Assembly (NCBI GenBank): GCA_038136035.1
Contig: JAYPYV010000016.1
Coordinates: 1 to 59,082, forward strand
Source of the DNA: UBA9926 sp023261215
GTDB lineage: Bacteria; Pseudomonadota; Gammaproteobacteria; Pseudomonadales; Azotimanducaceae
DNA length: 59,082 nucleotides
Direction: 5' to 3'
A program made the translations under genes and the position numbers. The stretch's first letter is position 1; every line of letters begins with the position of its first letter. The notes beneath the pieces were generated by a model that saw only the letters and a program-made list of their open reading frames with translations, had not been told where the DNA came from and searched no databases. Below, one piece after another: positions 7,608 through 15,831 of the stretch.

Positions 7608-8507
7608 ATGACCACCACGCCAGATCCCCGCCCTTGGCAAATCAAGCGCCTGGCCGCAGCCTTAGGCGCAGAAATCCAGGGGGTTGACCTGAATCATCCC
7701 AGCCAAGAATTGGCTGATGCGCTTGAGGCCCTCCTCCTTGAGCATCAGGTCCTCTTCTTTCCCAACCAACATATCAGCGTCGATGCCCACGTTGCGCTCG
7801 GCGAGTTCTTTGGTCCCCTAGAAGGCCACCCGAACATCAAGCAGAACCCGGACCAGCACCCAAAGCTCTTTCGGCTTGAGGCAAGCAGAGGCGGTATCGC
7901 CGATGAATGGCATTCAGACATCACCTTCCAAGCTCAGCCCTCAAAGCTGTCGATCCTACATATGGTGACCTGCCCACCTGTGGGAGGCGATACCATGTGG
8001 AGCAATCTTTACCTTGCCTTTGAGGCCCTCTCTCAACCCATGCAGGATCTGTGTTTGAAACTGACCGCACTCCATGACGCGCATCCTCACAACCATCCAG
8101 AACAAACCAGCATTCACCCGGTGGTTCGAAGGCACCCCGATACAGGTCGAGCTGCACTTTATGTGAACGAGCATTTCACGCGTCGGTTGGTGGAAATGAA
8201 CGCCTCTGAGAGTGCCGCATTACTCAGCTATCTAACGCAATGGGTCGCCTCACCAAAGTTCACCGTGCGCTACAGTTGGACACCGGGTACGGTATGTATC
8301 TGGGACAATCGTTGCACTCAGCATTTTGTCATCAATGACTTTGAGGGCGAGCGAGTGATTGAGCGAATCACGGTCATGGGGGATGACGTTCAGGCAGCGG
8401 GAAACGTTGCCAGCTATGAGCCTTACGTCCGCCAAGGCCCCCTATCAGCGACCAGTCGGCACGACCGTCAGCTCCACTTCCATTTGCAATCCGCATCGAC
8501 CCGGTAG
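7608..8507 (+). CDS. TauD/TfdA-family 2-oxoglutarate-dependent dioxygenase
   Basis: A non-haem Fe(II) oxygenase that couples substrate hydroxylation to 2-oxoglutarate decarboxylation; relatives act on taurine, aryloxyacetates or alkyl sulfates. The 299-residue length is usual. The iron triad is visible: His102 and Asp104 in DEWHSDITF, and His239 in NRCTQHFVIND. Arg253 in RVIERITV is the likely 2-oxoglutarate ligand. ATG 7608 follows ACGGAGAG. The substrate cannot be assigned. The next genes on this strand handle CoA thioesters, so a role in a side-chain or ether catabolic pathway is possible but inferred. Confidence 0.88.
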   Translation: MTTTPDPRPWQIKRLAAALGAEIQGVDLNHPSQELADALEALLLEHQVLFFPNQHISVDAHVALGEFFGPLEGHPNIKQNPDQHPKLFRLEASRGGIADEWHSDITFQAQPSKLSILHMVTCPPVGGDTMWSNLYLAFEALSQPMQDLCLKLTALHDAHPHNHPEQTSIHPVVRRHPDTGRAALYVNEHFTRRLVEMNASESAALLSYLTQWVASPKFTVRYSWTPGTVCIWDNRCTQHFVINDFEGERVIERITVMGDDVQAAGNVASYEPYVRQGPLSATSRHDRQLHFHLQSASTR

Positions 8508-8678
8508 GCTCGCACGTCGTCGACCTGAGCCGCTGCTCTTAAACGTCAGATTATTTGCCAGATAACGCGCCCAGCGCGCGGGTTGCTCTGGGTGGTCATG
8601 GGCCAAGATCGCGCGTTTTCATTCCCTGCCGACTCCCCTATCATGGGGCCTCAATTTTGAAACTGAGTACAACACACC

Positions 8679-9866
8679 GTGAGACCTCTTGACGACATAC
8701 TAGTCATCGAAATCGACAGTTGGATGGCTTCTCCCAGTGCAGGCGCCATTCTCTCCGATCTGGGTGCCCGCGTGATCAAGATCGAACCGCCTGCGGGAGA
8801 CCCGATGCGAGAGATGGGACGACCCCCAAAGGTTGACGGTCCAGTCACCGAGTTTGATCTTCAGTTTGATGTCGATAACAGAGGCAAAGAATCTTTGGTC
8901 GTCGATCTCACCAGCGAGGCAGGCATTCAGACCGTCCAGACGTTGTGTCGACATGCACAGGTCTTTATGTGCAATCTCCTGATGGAGCGGCAGCAAAAGT
9001 ATCGATTGGACCCCGATTCACTTTTCGCGCTGAACCCCACCCTGGTCCACGCGACCCTGACTGGCTATGGAACCACCGGCCCCGAAGCCTGGCGGCCAGG
9101 CTACGACGTAACGGCATTCTTTGGTCGATCCGGCCTTTACGATGCCATGCGCGAAGGAGACGATGGTTTGGTACCCCAGGCGAGACCCGCGCAGGGCGAT
9201 CACACCACGGGACTCGCCTTCGTCGCAGGCATCATGGCAGCACTTCGCCAAGCAGAGCGCTCAGGTCAGGGCCAAACCATCGAAACATCACTGTTCGAAA
9301 CAGCTGTCTGGACCCAAGCTTCAGATTATGCGACCACGGCGGTTGACCATGCCCCGGTTAGGCGAAGGGCCAGGCATCAGATGCTTACGCCCACCGCGAA
9401 TCGGTATCCGTGTGGTGATGGCAATTGGGTGGTATTCAACATGCCAGGAGAAGATCGGTGGCAAGCCCTTTGTGAGGTGCTCGGTCTTGAACACTGGCTT
9501 GCAGAGGAGAAGTATGCGACCCCTAAATCTCGCTATCAACACATGGCCGAACTCACACAAGGCATCGATGCTGCGTTATCTGCGAAATCCAGAGATGAAT
9601 GGGGCCCATTATTTGACCAGGCAGGCCTCATCTGGGGGCCGGTCCTTGGCTTACATGAGGTGCCGAGCGACCCTCAGGCAGCAGCCATTGGTCTTTTCCC
9701 AACGTTGGTAGATGAGACCATCGGCGAGTACCGAAGCGTTAACATTCCCATGCGCTTTGGTCACTGCGAGGTCGGTCCAACGCGACCCGCACCCAAACTC
9801 GGAGAAAATACCGAGGCGCTGAAGTCAGAATTCAACTTACCAGGCGCTGAGGCAGCGAGTGACTAG
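8679..9866 (+). CDS. CaiB/BaiF (family III) CoA-transferase
   Basis: Family III CoA-transferases move CoA between carboxylic acids by way of an aspartyl-CoA thioester. The 395-residue protein starts at GTG 8679 and shows the typical N-terminal strand-helix (AGAILSDLGARVIKIEPPAGD PMR), the NRGKESLVVDL segment, and LTGYGTTGPEAWRPGYDVTA with the candidate nucleophile Asp in GYD. The C-terminal part shows the usual interlocked-dimer region. The Nudix gene start overlaps its end by 8 bases, so the genes are co-translated. The acid substrate is unknown. Confidence 0.88.
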   Translation: MRPLDDILVIEIDSWMASPSAGAILSDLGARVIKIEPPAGDPMREMGRPPKVDGPVTEFDLQFDVDNRGKESLVVDLTSEAGIQTVQTLCRHAQVFMCNLLMERQQKYRLDPDSLFALNPTLVHATLTGYGTTGPEAWRPGYDVTAFFGRSGLYDAMREGDDGLVPQARPAQGDHTTGLAFVAGIMAALRQAERSGQGQTIETSLFETAVWTQASDYATTAVDHAPVRRRARHQMLTPTANRYPCGDGNWVVFNMPGEDRWQALCEVLGLEHWLAEEKYATPKSRYQHMAELTQGIDAALSAKSRDEWGPLFDQAGLIWGPVLGLHEVPSDPQAAAIGLFPTLVDETIGEYRSVNIPMRFGHCEVGPTRPAPKLGENTEALKSEFNLPGAEAASD

Positions 9867-10611
9867 CGTACCCGTGCAGGAAGAAACACCCATCCGTCCT
9901 GCATCAACGCTCATTTTAGTGCGTGACGCCGAGACTTCATTTGAAATCCTGATGCTAAAGCGAACAACCAAGGCCGCCTTTGCCAGCGGGATGTACGTGT
10001 TCCCGGGCGGGCGAATCGAGGCAGACGATGGCAGGCCGGATTACCGACCATTTCTTCAGCCGATGCTTCCCCACCAAGCGAAACAGCACGCCGCCTTGGA
10101 TGACGATCATTTCGGCGCTTACATCGCCGCCATTAGAGAAACCTTTGAAGAATCCGGCGTGCTCATGGCGAAAAATAAATCCGGCGCGTGGGCGACGATC
10201 GAGCCACAACTCGCACAATCTGCGCGACGCGACCTCCACGACGGTATCCTGTCGCTCATCGATTTTTGCAGAGACCACGACCTGCGGCTTGCGGTTGACG
10301 AACTTGATTTCTACAACCGCTGGACGACGCCACCCGGCCGACCGAGGCGATTTGATACTCGCTTTTTCATTGGTGTCGCGCCACCACTCGCGCGCGGTAA
10401 AGAGGACGGGATTGAGACCACCGACGCGGTGTGGATTTCTCCAGGCGATGCCCTCGCACGGCATGAGGCCGGCGATTTTGATTTGATGGCCGTCACGGTC
10501 AAGCAACTCGCCGCAATCAACGACTATGAATCGGTGAGCTCTCTCAAGCGTGCGTTGATCGAGCAAACGACTTTTCCCCACTACCAGCCGCCAGACTATG
10601 TACCCACTTAA
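9859..10611 (+). CDS. Nudix hydrolase, NUDT7/NUDT19-like (probable CoA diphosphatase)
   Basis: Nudix enzymes cleave nucleoside diphosphates linked to another group. The Nudix box is split: the first half, YVFPGGRIEADDG, lies at about residues 46-58 and the second half, AAIRETFEESGVLM, at about 90-103. Instead of seven residues there are about 38 between the conserved Glu and REUxEExG. A similar insertion marks the NUDT19-type peroxisomal CoA diphosphatases, which fits the neighbours: a CoA-transferase (8-base overlap) and an enoyl-CoA hydratase 30 bases on. Hydrolysis of CoA or acyl-CoA is an inference from family and context. Confidence 0.8.
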   Translation: MTSVPVQEETPIRPASTLILVRDAETSFEILMLKRTTKAAFASGMYVFPGGRIEADDGRPDYRPFLQPMLPHQAKQHAALDDDHFGAYIAAIRETFEESGVLMAKNKSGAWATIEPQLAQSARRDLHDGILSLIDFCRDHDLRLAVDELDFYNRWTTPPGRPRRFDTRFFIGVAPPLARGKEDGIETTDAVWISPGDALARHEAGDFDLMAVTVKQLAAINDYESVSSLKRALIEQTTFPHYQPPDYVPT

Positions 10612-10641
10612 TCAAGTCACTGAGCCGAAGGATGCTGCGGC

Positions 10642-11439
10642 ATGAAGACCGCCACCACTGAATTCAAGATCGAGGGCCACGTCGCATGGATCACGCTTGA
10701 TCGACCTGAAGCCTTGAACGCGCTGAATATTGAACTCAAGTGGCAACTTTCAAAGCACCTAGATGAGGTTGCGCAAAACGACGAGCTCTGGATGGCCGTC
10801 ATTACAGGTCGGGGCGAACGCGCCTTTTCTGCAGGTGCTGACCTCAAAGAACGCGCGTCGCTCTCAACCTTGCCTGAGGAGGCAAGGTCTTTGCTCAAAC
10901 AAAAAGAACGAGAGACTCAGCACCTTATTTCGAGATGGGACTTCGGCAAACCGCTTATCGCAATGGTCAACGGCTTTGCCTTGGGCGGCGGCTTTGAAAT
11001 CGCACTGGCTTGCGACCTGATCATCGCCAGTGACCACGCTGAATTTGGCCTACCAGAGCCAAGGCGAGGCCTGATCGCAGGCAGCGCCGGCGTTCACCGG
11101 CTCCCTCGTCAAATGGGTTTAAAACCTGCGATGGGCTATTTGCTCACGGGCCGCCACTTCACGGCGGCGCGAGCCTATGAGCTTGGCATGGTCAACGAAG
11201 TGGTGCCGCTTGAGGACCTTCGGGCCGTTACAGAAACCTACGTGAACGATATTCTGCGATGCGCCCCACTGGCCGTCAGAGCCACCAAGGCCTCAGCTAT
11301 GCAGGGTTTAGATCATCCGCTTCGGGACGCCTTTCAGAGAGATTACCCTGAGGAGCTGGCGAGACGAGCCAGCCTAGACGCCCTCGAAGGCCCCAGAGCA
11401 TTCGCAGAAAAGCGCGCGCCCATCTGGCAGGGTCGGTGA
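10642..11439 (+). CDS. enoyl-CoA hydratase/isomerase (crotonase) family protein
   Basis: A 265-residue crotonase-fold protein acting on acyl-CoA thioesters. The first oxyanion-hole segment reads RAFSAGADLKE and the second ALGGGFEIALACDLIIAS, followed by AEFGLPEPRRGLIAGSAG. Both are classic crotonase motifs. The Glu in LPEPRRG aligns with the second catalytic Glu position of hydratases. The C-terminal trimerisation helices are present. It closes the CoA-transferase/Nudix group on the plus strand. The exact reaction (hydration, isomerisation or hydrolysis) is not decided by the sequence. Confidence 0.88.
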   Translation: MKTATTEFKIEGHVAWITLDRPEALNALNIELKWQLSKHLDEVAQNDELWMAVITGRGERAFSAGADLKERASLSTLPEEARSLLKQKERETQHLISRWDFGKPLIAMVNGFALGGGFEIALACDLIIASDHAEFGLPEPRRGLIAGSAGVHRLPRQMGLKPAMGYLLTGRHFTAARAYELGMVNEVVPLEDLRAVTETYVNDILRCAPLAVRATKASAMQGLDHPLRDAFQRDYPEELARRASLDALEGPRAFAEKRAPIWQGR

Positions 11440-11460
11440 ATCACACCGGGATATGACGCG

Positions 11461-11982
11461 TCAATGATGGTGGCCAGCCGTGCCATCGGGTCCATGCGGA
11501 TGCCCATGTGAAATTTCGTCCCGCGTTGCTTCACGGATGCGTGTGATCTTCAACTCAAATGTGATGCTCTTGCCTGCGTAGGGGTGATTCCCATCAATAT
11601 CCACGTTGAATCGCCCCGCCTTGACCACGGTCGCATCGCGGGGGCCGCTTTTTGTATTCACCTGAACCCGCATACCCGGCTGTAACTTCTTGGGTGGCTT
11701 GATCAAATATTTGACGGGGATCCGCTCGACAGCATTATCGCGACGAAGGCCATAGGACTGCTCGGGCGGGAGGGTGACTGACACGTCATCGCCGGCCTTC
11801 TTACCCTCCAGCGCGGACTCGAGACCCGACATCAAGTTTCGATACCCGTGCAGATAGACCATGGGATTCGAAGCCTCGCTTTGCTCCAAACACGCGCCGT
11901 CGGCATCTAGTAACCGGTAATCCGCAATCACCACGACGCCCTTGCTGGCCACTAGCTCCGTGGTTGTTTCAGTTTCACTCAT
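11461..11982 (-). CDS. slyD: SlyD-type FKBP peptidyl-prolyl isomerase and chaperone
   Basis: SlyD is a cytoplasmic prolyl isomerase and metallochaperone linked to nickel handling. The 173-residue protein has a split FKBP domain (VYLHGYRNLMSGLESALEGK) and the inserted flap domain (LQPGMRVQVNT to VDIDGNHPYAGK). The tail contains ATRDEISHGHPHGPDG and ends in three His, a short metal-binding tail compared with the longer one of E. coli. The ATG at 11982 follows a purine-rich stretch. It is convergent with the hydratase gene, 21 bases away. Confidence 0.88.
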   Translation of the reverse strand: MSETETTTELVASKGVVVIADYRLLDADGACLEQSEASNPMVYLHGYRNLMSGLESALEGKKAGDDVSVTLPPEQSYGLRRDNAVERIPVKYLIKPPKKLQPGMRVQVNTKSGPRDATVVKAGRFNVDIDGNHPYAGKSITFELKITRIREATRDEISHGHPHGPDGTAGHHH

Positions 11983-12277
11983 GATGCCTTCGCTTCCCTA
12001 TTTTCTGCCTGTCCCAGGCCTTTGTACCCGCGATGAGTCGTCAACAAGGTTGATTATTCGCATGTACTAAGGCCCACCTACGCCCCTCAATGGCGCAGCC
12101 TTCTCGAGCGCTGAGTCTATCACCGAGCCTCTCTCGGCGTCGTCACTTTTTCATCCCAGAAACCGTTTCATCTGAGCGCCTCGGCAAAATTGAGGAAGTC
12201 CGGCATTCCGCGGGTCCCTCTTCTTAAGCCTTAGGGGTGTTGGTCAACAGTTGCGCGTACCGGACGCTTCAGCCTTC

Positions 12278-12351
12278 AGGCAGGCGATCCATAGACGTAT
12301 GAGGCTTGTTTCAGGCAATTTCTCAAAGGGGTTCAGGTTGGGGACAGGGTT
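12278..12351. repeat. diverged direct repeat, copy A
   Basis: Starts with GGCAGGCGATCCAT and ends with TTCAGGTTGGGGACAGGGTT. It aligns along its length with copy B at 12397-12469, with common blocks GGCGATCCAT, GAGGCTTG/AGGGCTTG, and GGTCAGGT-GGACA-GGGTT-like ends. The copies clearly share descent but have many differences. The family is not recognised. Confidence 0.5.
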
Positions 12352-12396
12352 CGCCGTCAGTATTTGCGTTTCATTGGTTGGTCTTTAATGCCTAAC

Positions 12397-12469
12397 GGCC
12401 GGCGATCCATGAGCGACAAGGGCTTGATTCGGACAAAGCCTCAAATGTGGTCAGGTGCGGACATGGGTT
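12397..12469. repeat. diverged direct repeat, copy B
   Basis: Second copy of the element, starting GGCCGGCGATCCATGAG and ending GTCAGGTGCGGACATGGGTT. It lies about 118 bases downstream of copy A in the same orientation. No terminal inverted repeats and no open frame that would mark an insertion sequence. Confidence 0.5.
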
Positions 12470-12632
12470 AACCTCAACCGCTAGATCTCAGACGTTTTTC
12501 TGTACACCCACAGACACCAGACCCATGGGCGCCAAACGCCGGGTGCAGACGCTTCCGTAAAAGACACTGAGTAAACGGCAGCCGCCAACTCACCCGAGAC
12601 CCTCTACCTTAGGGCCATGCTTGCCGCCCGCC

Positions 12633-12666
12633 AAGTAACCCTTAGAAACAAGTAACTCTTAGAAAT
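12633..12666. repeat. 17-bp tandem duplication
   Basis: AAGTAACCCTTAGAAAC is followed directly by AAGTAACTCTTAGAAAT, two copies with two mismatches. It lies just beyond the stop codon of the MFS gene and probably arose by slippage. Confidence 0.8.
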
Positions 12667-12680
12667 AGGAAGCCGTCATC

Positions 12681-13955
12681 TCAGTTGGGCGCGCGATCCA
12701 GATCCGCGCGTAAGGTGCTCGATGCCCCAAAGAAGCAGAGTCCCGAGAAGAAAGAGGCCAAGGGCACCACATAGAGCAATGCATACCGCAACGACTCAGC
12801 GCCCAGTGACGGGTTCAGTAAATCGCTCAACACGCCAACGCTCCAAGGCCCCAATCCGAGTCCTATGATATTGAGCACAAACAATAAGATGGCGCTCGCG
12901 AGCGCTCGCATCCTGAGGCCTACCAATCCGTGAACCATCGCTAGCGTGTTACCCAGGTACAGGGTCGCCAGGAAGCCAGGGATCACGAACATGACCAGCG
13001 ACCAAGTGGCGGACTCGGCCAAATAAGTCGCAATCATCAGAGGTATCGAAATCAGTGCCGCAATCCCGGGCACCCAGAGATACCAGCGTCGGTCTCTTGG
13101 CGCTAAACGCTCAGCCAACAATCCACCAAGCATCAGACCCACCGCACCACCCAGCCCTAGAATCAGCGCCAACCAAATTCCGACTTCGCCACTCGTTAGA
13201 CCAAAACTTCGAATCATGAACGAGGCCGTCCAACTGTTCATACTGTAGACCGCAAACGCATTCATTGCCGCTGCCATTGCCATCAATCGAAAAGATCGTC
13301 GACTCCAGAGCACCGAAAACACCACACCCAGCGGCTCCGCTTCACCCGCGGCTTGCTTCGCATCGGCCAGGCCACGAATCGGCTCAGCCAAGGTAAATCG
13401 CACGAGTAACGCCACCAAAATGCCAGGCACCCCCACCACCACGAACGCGACACGCCAACCGAAATATTCGTTAAGAAGCCCACCGAATAAAAACCCGAAC
13501 ATCACCCCAATATTGACGCCCGTTGAATAAAAGGACAGCGCACTTGCTCGGCGCTCCGGCGGGAAGATGTCACTGATGATCGAATGGGCAGGCGGACTGC
13601 CGCCAGCTTCACCCACCCCAACTCCGATCCGCGCGGCGAGCAACTGGAGGTAATTTTGAGCGGCCCCGCTGATCGCGGTCATGAAACTCCAAAGCCCAAT
13701 GGCAAGAGCCACGATGTTTCTGCGGTTGGATTTGTCTGCCCAACGCGCAATAGGAATACCGGCGGTTACATAGAACATGGCAAATGCGAATCCCGTTAAG
13801 AGCCCTAACTGAGAATCACTCAAACCCAGATCAGCCTTGACCGACTCCTGCAGAATCGCAAGCAATTGGCGATCAATAAAATTAAAGGTGTAGACCAGCG
13901 TCAATAACCCCAAGGCATAGTATTTAGACGTGGTTGTGACGTAATGGTTCTGCAT
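12681..13955 (-). CDS. major facilitator superfamily transporter
   Basis: A 424-residue integral membrane protein with about 12 hydrophobic segments. TM1 reads TFNFIDRQLLAILQESVKAD, followed by LGLSDSQLGLLTGFAFAM and the MFS loop motif ARWADKSNRRNI between TM2 and TM3. TM4-5 carry RIGVGVGEAGGSPPAHSIISD. This signature belongs to the spinster/ProP-like group often found near catabolic genes in marine and sphingomonad bacteria. The substrate is unknown. The gene reads from ATG 13955; its upstream spacer holds three palindromes that may be operator sites. Confidence 0.9.
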   Translation of the reverse strand: MQNHYVTTTSKYYALGLLTLVYTFNFIDRQLLAILQESVKADLGLSDSQLGLLTGFAFAMFYVTAGIPIARWADKSNRRNIVALAIGLWSFMTAISGAAQNYLQLLAARIGVGVGEAGGSPPAHSIISDIFPPERRASALSFYSTGVNIGVMFGFLFGGLLNEYFGWRVAFVVVGVPGILVALLVRFTLAEPIRGLADAKQAAGEAEPLGVVFSVLWSRRSFRLMAMAAAMNAFAVYSMNSWTASFMIRSFGLTSGEVGIWLALILGLGGAVGLMLGGLLAERLAPRDRRWYLWVPGIAALISIPLMIATYLAESATWSLVMFVIPGFLATLYLGNTLAMVHGLVGLRMRALASAILLFVLNIIGLGLGPWSVGVLSDLLNPSLGAESLRYALLYVVPLASFFSGLCFFGASSTLRADLDRAPN

Positions 13956-14028
13956 GACCCGCGCTCATCGAATGAGGGTTCAGCATCGCATTGTTTGGCG
14001 GCCTGGTCACGGCCTCAGGGGGAGGAAC

Positions 14029-14044
14029 GCCGGGGCGCCCCGGC
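14029..14044. repeat. 16-bp perfect GC palindrome
   Basis: GCCGGGGCGCCCCGGC is perfectly self-complementary and lies 74 bases upstream of the MFS start codon. It could be a protein-binding site or a hairpin; the absence of a T-run on either side argues against a terminator. Confidence 0.6.
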
Positions 14045-14117
14045 TGGCCTGCGGCCAATTGGCAGGCCCCCAGGGTTCACAAGCCAGTTAACGACAGGGC
14101 CGTCTGGGTACAGCCGC

Positions 14118-14156
14118 ATCCGCGCGGATGGGTGTCGAATTTAATCCGCGCGGATT
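14118..14156. promoter_or_regulatory. pair of ATCCGCGCGGAT palindromes
   Basis: ATCCGCGCGGAT occurs at 14118-14129 and, within AATCCGCGCGGATT, at 14143-14156. Both are perfect palindromes with centres 26 bases apart. They sit between the end of the MDR oxidoreductase gene and the start of the MFS gene, both on the minus strand. Repeated palindromes with this spacing could be dimer binding sites for a repressor of the MFS gene, but no regulator is encoded next to them. This is an inference from pattern only. Confidence 0.4.
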
Positions 14157-14159
14157 CGA

Positions 14160-15170
14160 TTAGCTCGGATCTGCCAACTTCAGCAACTGCTTGCCAGTGT
14201 TCTGCCCGCTAAACAGTCGCTGCAGTGTGGCGGGGATGTTCTCGAAGCCTTCCTGGACATCCTCTTTATGCTGGATAAGCCCTTGCGCATACCAGGGCAC
14301 CATATCCGCCATGAACTCGCCCACCCGATGAAGATAATCCACAATAATGAAGCCCTCCATTCGCGACCGGGTAATCACCAAATTCATTAAGTTTTTTGGC
14401 CCGGGTTGGGGCTGTGTCTCGTTGTAACCTGAAATACCGCCACACAAAATGACCCGAGCATTCATCGCGAGATGGGCAAGACCAATCTCCAAGATCTCAC
14501 CGCCCACATTGTCGAAGAAAATATTGATCCGTCCTGGGCAGTGTTTGGCCACACCGTCAGCCACAGATTCGTTCTTATAATCAATCGCAGCGTCGAACCC
14601 CAACGTATCGGTAAGCCACGCGCATTTTTCTGGACCCCCAGCAATCCCAACGACCCTCGCGCCTTTAATTTTTGCAATTTGGCCCACCACTGAGCCCGTC
14701 GCACCGGCTGCCCCAGAGACGAGCACGGTGTCTCCCGCTTTAGGATCACTCAGGTCCAGCAAGCCGAAGTAAGCCGTTAACCCGGTGGTACCAAATACGC
14801 CGAGCGCTTGCTGAGGCGTAACGCCTTGAGGCAATTTGGACAGCCCAGCACCCGATGGCGCGACAAAATAATCTTGCCAACCCCCGAGCCCCTGAACCAG
14901 ATCACCTTCTTGGAACGCCGCATGCTTGGAGGCCACCACTTGGCCAACAGTGCCTGCGCGCATCACCTCACCAATGCCAACAGGCGGCATATAACTTTCC
15001 ATGTCATTCACCCAACCTCGCTGCGTCGGATCAAAAGACAAACAAAGGTTGCGTACACGCACATCGCCCTCAGCGATCTCGTCCATTTCGGACTCGATGT
15101 ACTCGAAATGCTCTGGGCCAATCAGCCCTTCCGGTCGACGCTTCAAACGCCATTGTCGATTCAATGTCAC
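14160..15170 (-). CDS. NADP-dependent medium-chain oxidoreductase (LTB4DH/CurA-like)
   Basis: A 336-residue zinc-free MDR enzyme of the leukotriene B4 dehydrogenase / prostaglandin reductase / CurA type, which reduces the double bond of enones or related compounds with NADPH. It begins NRQWRLKRRPEGLIGPEHFE. The nucleotide-binding segment is TVLVSGAAGATGSVVGQIAK, with the family hallmark FDNVGGEILEIGL later on. No zinc-binding Cys cluster is present. The natural substrate is unknown. The gene is transcribed towards the MFS gene. Confidence 0.9.
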   Translation of the reverse strand: MTLNRQWRLKRRPEGLIGPEHFEYIESEMDEIAEGDVRVRNLCLSFDPTQRGWVNDMESYMPPVGIGEVMRAGTVGQVVASKHAAFQEGDLVQGLGGWQDYFVAPSGAGLSKLPQGVTPQQALGVFGTTGLTAYFGLLDLSDPKAGDTVLVSGAAGATGSVVGQIAKIKGARVVGIAGGPEKCAWLTDTLGFDAAIDYKNESVADGVAKHCPGRINIFFDNVGGEILEIGLAHLAMNARVILCGGISGYNETQPQPGPKNLMNLVITRSRMEGFIIVDYLHRVGEFMADMVPWYAQGLIQHKEDVQEGFENIPATLQRLFSGQNTGKQLLKLADPS

Positions 15171-15831
15171 ATCCTGCTCCTTTTCATACTCATCAGCTGT
15201 TCGAGGCTGGCCTGGTTAGTCATTTCGTTGTTCAACTTAAGCGTGGGTCGGATTCCGCATAGAGAGCGTCCACCCGCTCAAAGTTCCAACGCTCGCCTGA
15301 AAACCCTGGACCGCGCCCTCTTGATCGCCGTGGTTCAGCCCCCGGCATGGATTCTTATCGATTCATGCCCTGCCCCCGACCTCGTTGTAATCAACACGCT
15401 TGAGGTTCTACGAGATCGGGCTTGACTCTGATCTCTAGCAAAGCGAAGGGTCCAAACTCGCAAGGGCTTTGCGTGGATCCATCATCTCAGGCCTTGGCCT
15501 TGATCCATCGGCAATGACACCTGGTGCGCTTGCCCCTGTTGCGCTTTGCGCTCACCGCTGCCGGCGTTAGCGGTCTGAGCGTAAGGCTCCGACCAGGCTT
15601 TGACGGGAAACCCACTGAATTAAAAATGAATTTCACACCCCTTGAGACCGGCACCCGCTTCATCAAGGCCCAGTGACAGGTCCTGATGCAAAGCGCTCCT
15701 GTGTGAGACATGCTTTAAAACCCGAGCCGCTCAAGCGAGGTGGTGCGACCCTTATGCGGCGATATTTCAACGCGACTTTAAGGGCCCATACCCGCTCGCA
15801 CATGAACCGGCCGAGTCCAATCATCCCACGA
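15171..15831. other. 661-base spacer without a recognisable gene
   Basis: Open frames occur on both strands, but none resembles a known protein, has a good ribosome-binding site or continues without stops. Part of it should be the promoter region of the MDR gene. It may contain decayed coding sequence near 15660-15830, where the plus-strand frame reads protein-like for short runs, but I cannot support a call. Confidence 0.4.

Larger units (their letters stand above)
11983..12680. other. 698-base spacer between slyD and the MFS gene
   Basis: No credible coding frame is visible on either strand. The spacer contains two diverged copies of a roughly 73-base element and a short tandem duplication, listed separately. 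The part next to slyD should hold its promoter, but I could not assign hexamers confidently. Confidence 0.6.

Noticed and set aside
15663..15711. Further in-frame TGA codons (for example near 15674) as more selenoprotein sites
   Set aside because: The surrounding frames contain several stops, match no selenoprotein family, and lack a SECIS-like hairpin at the right distance.
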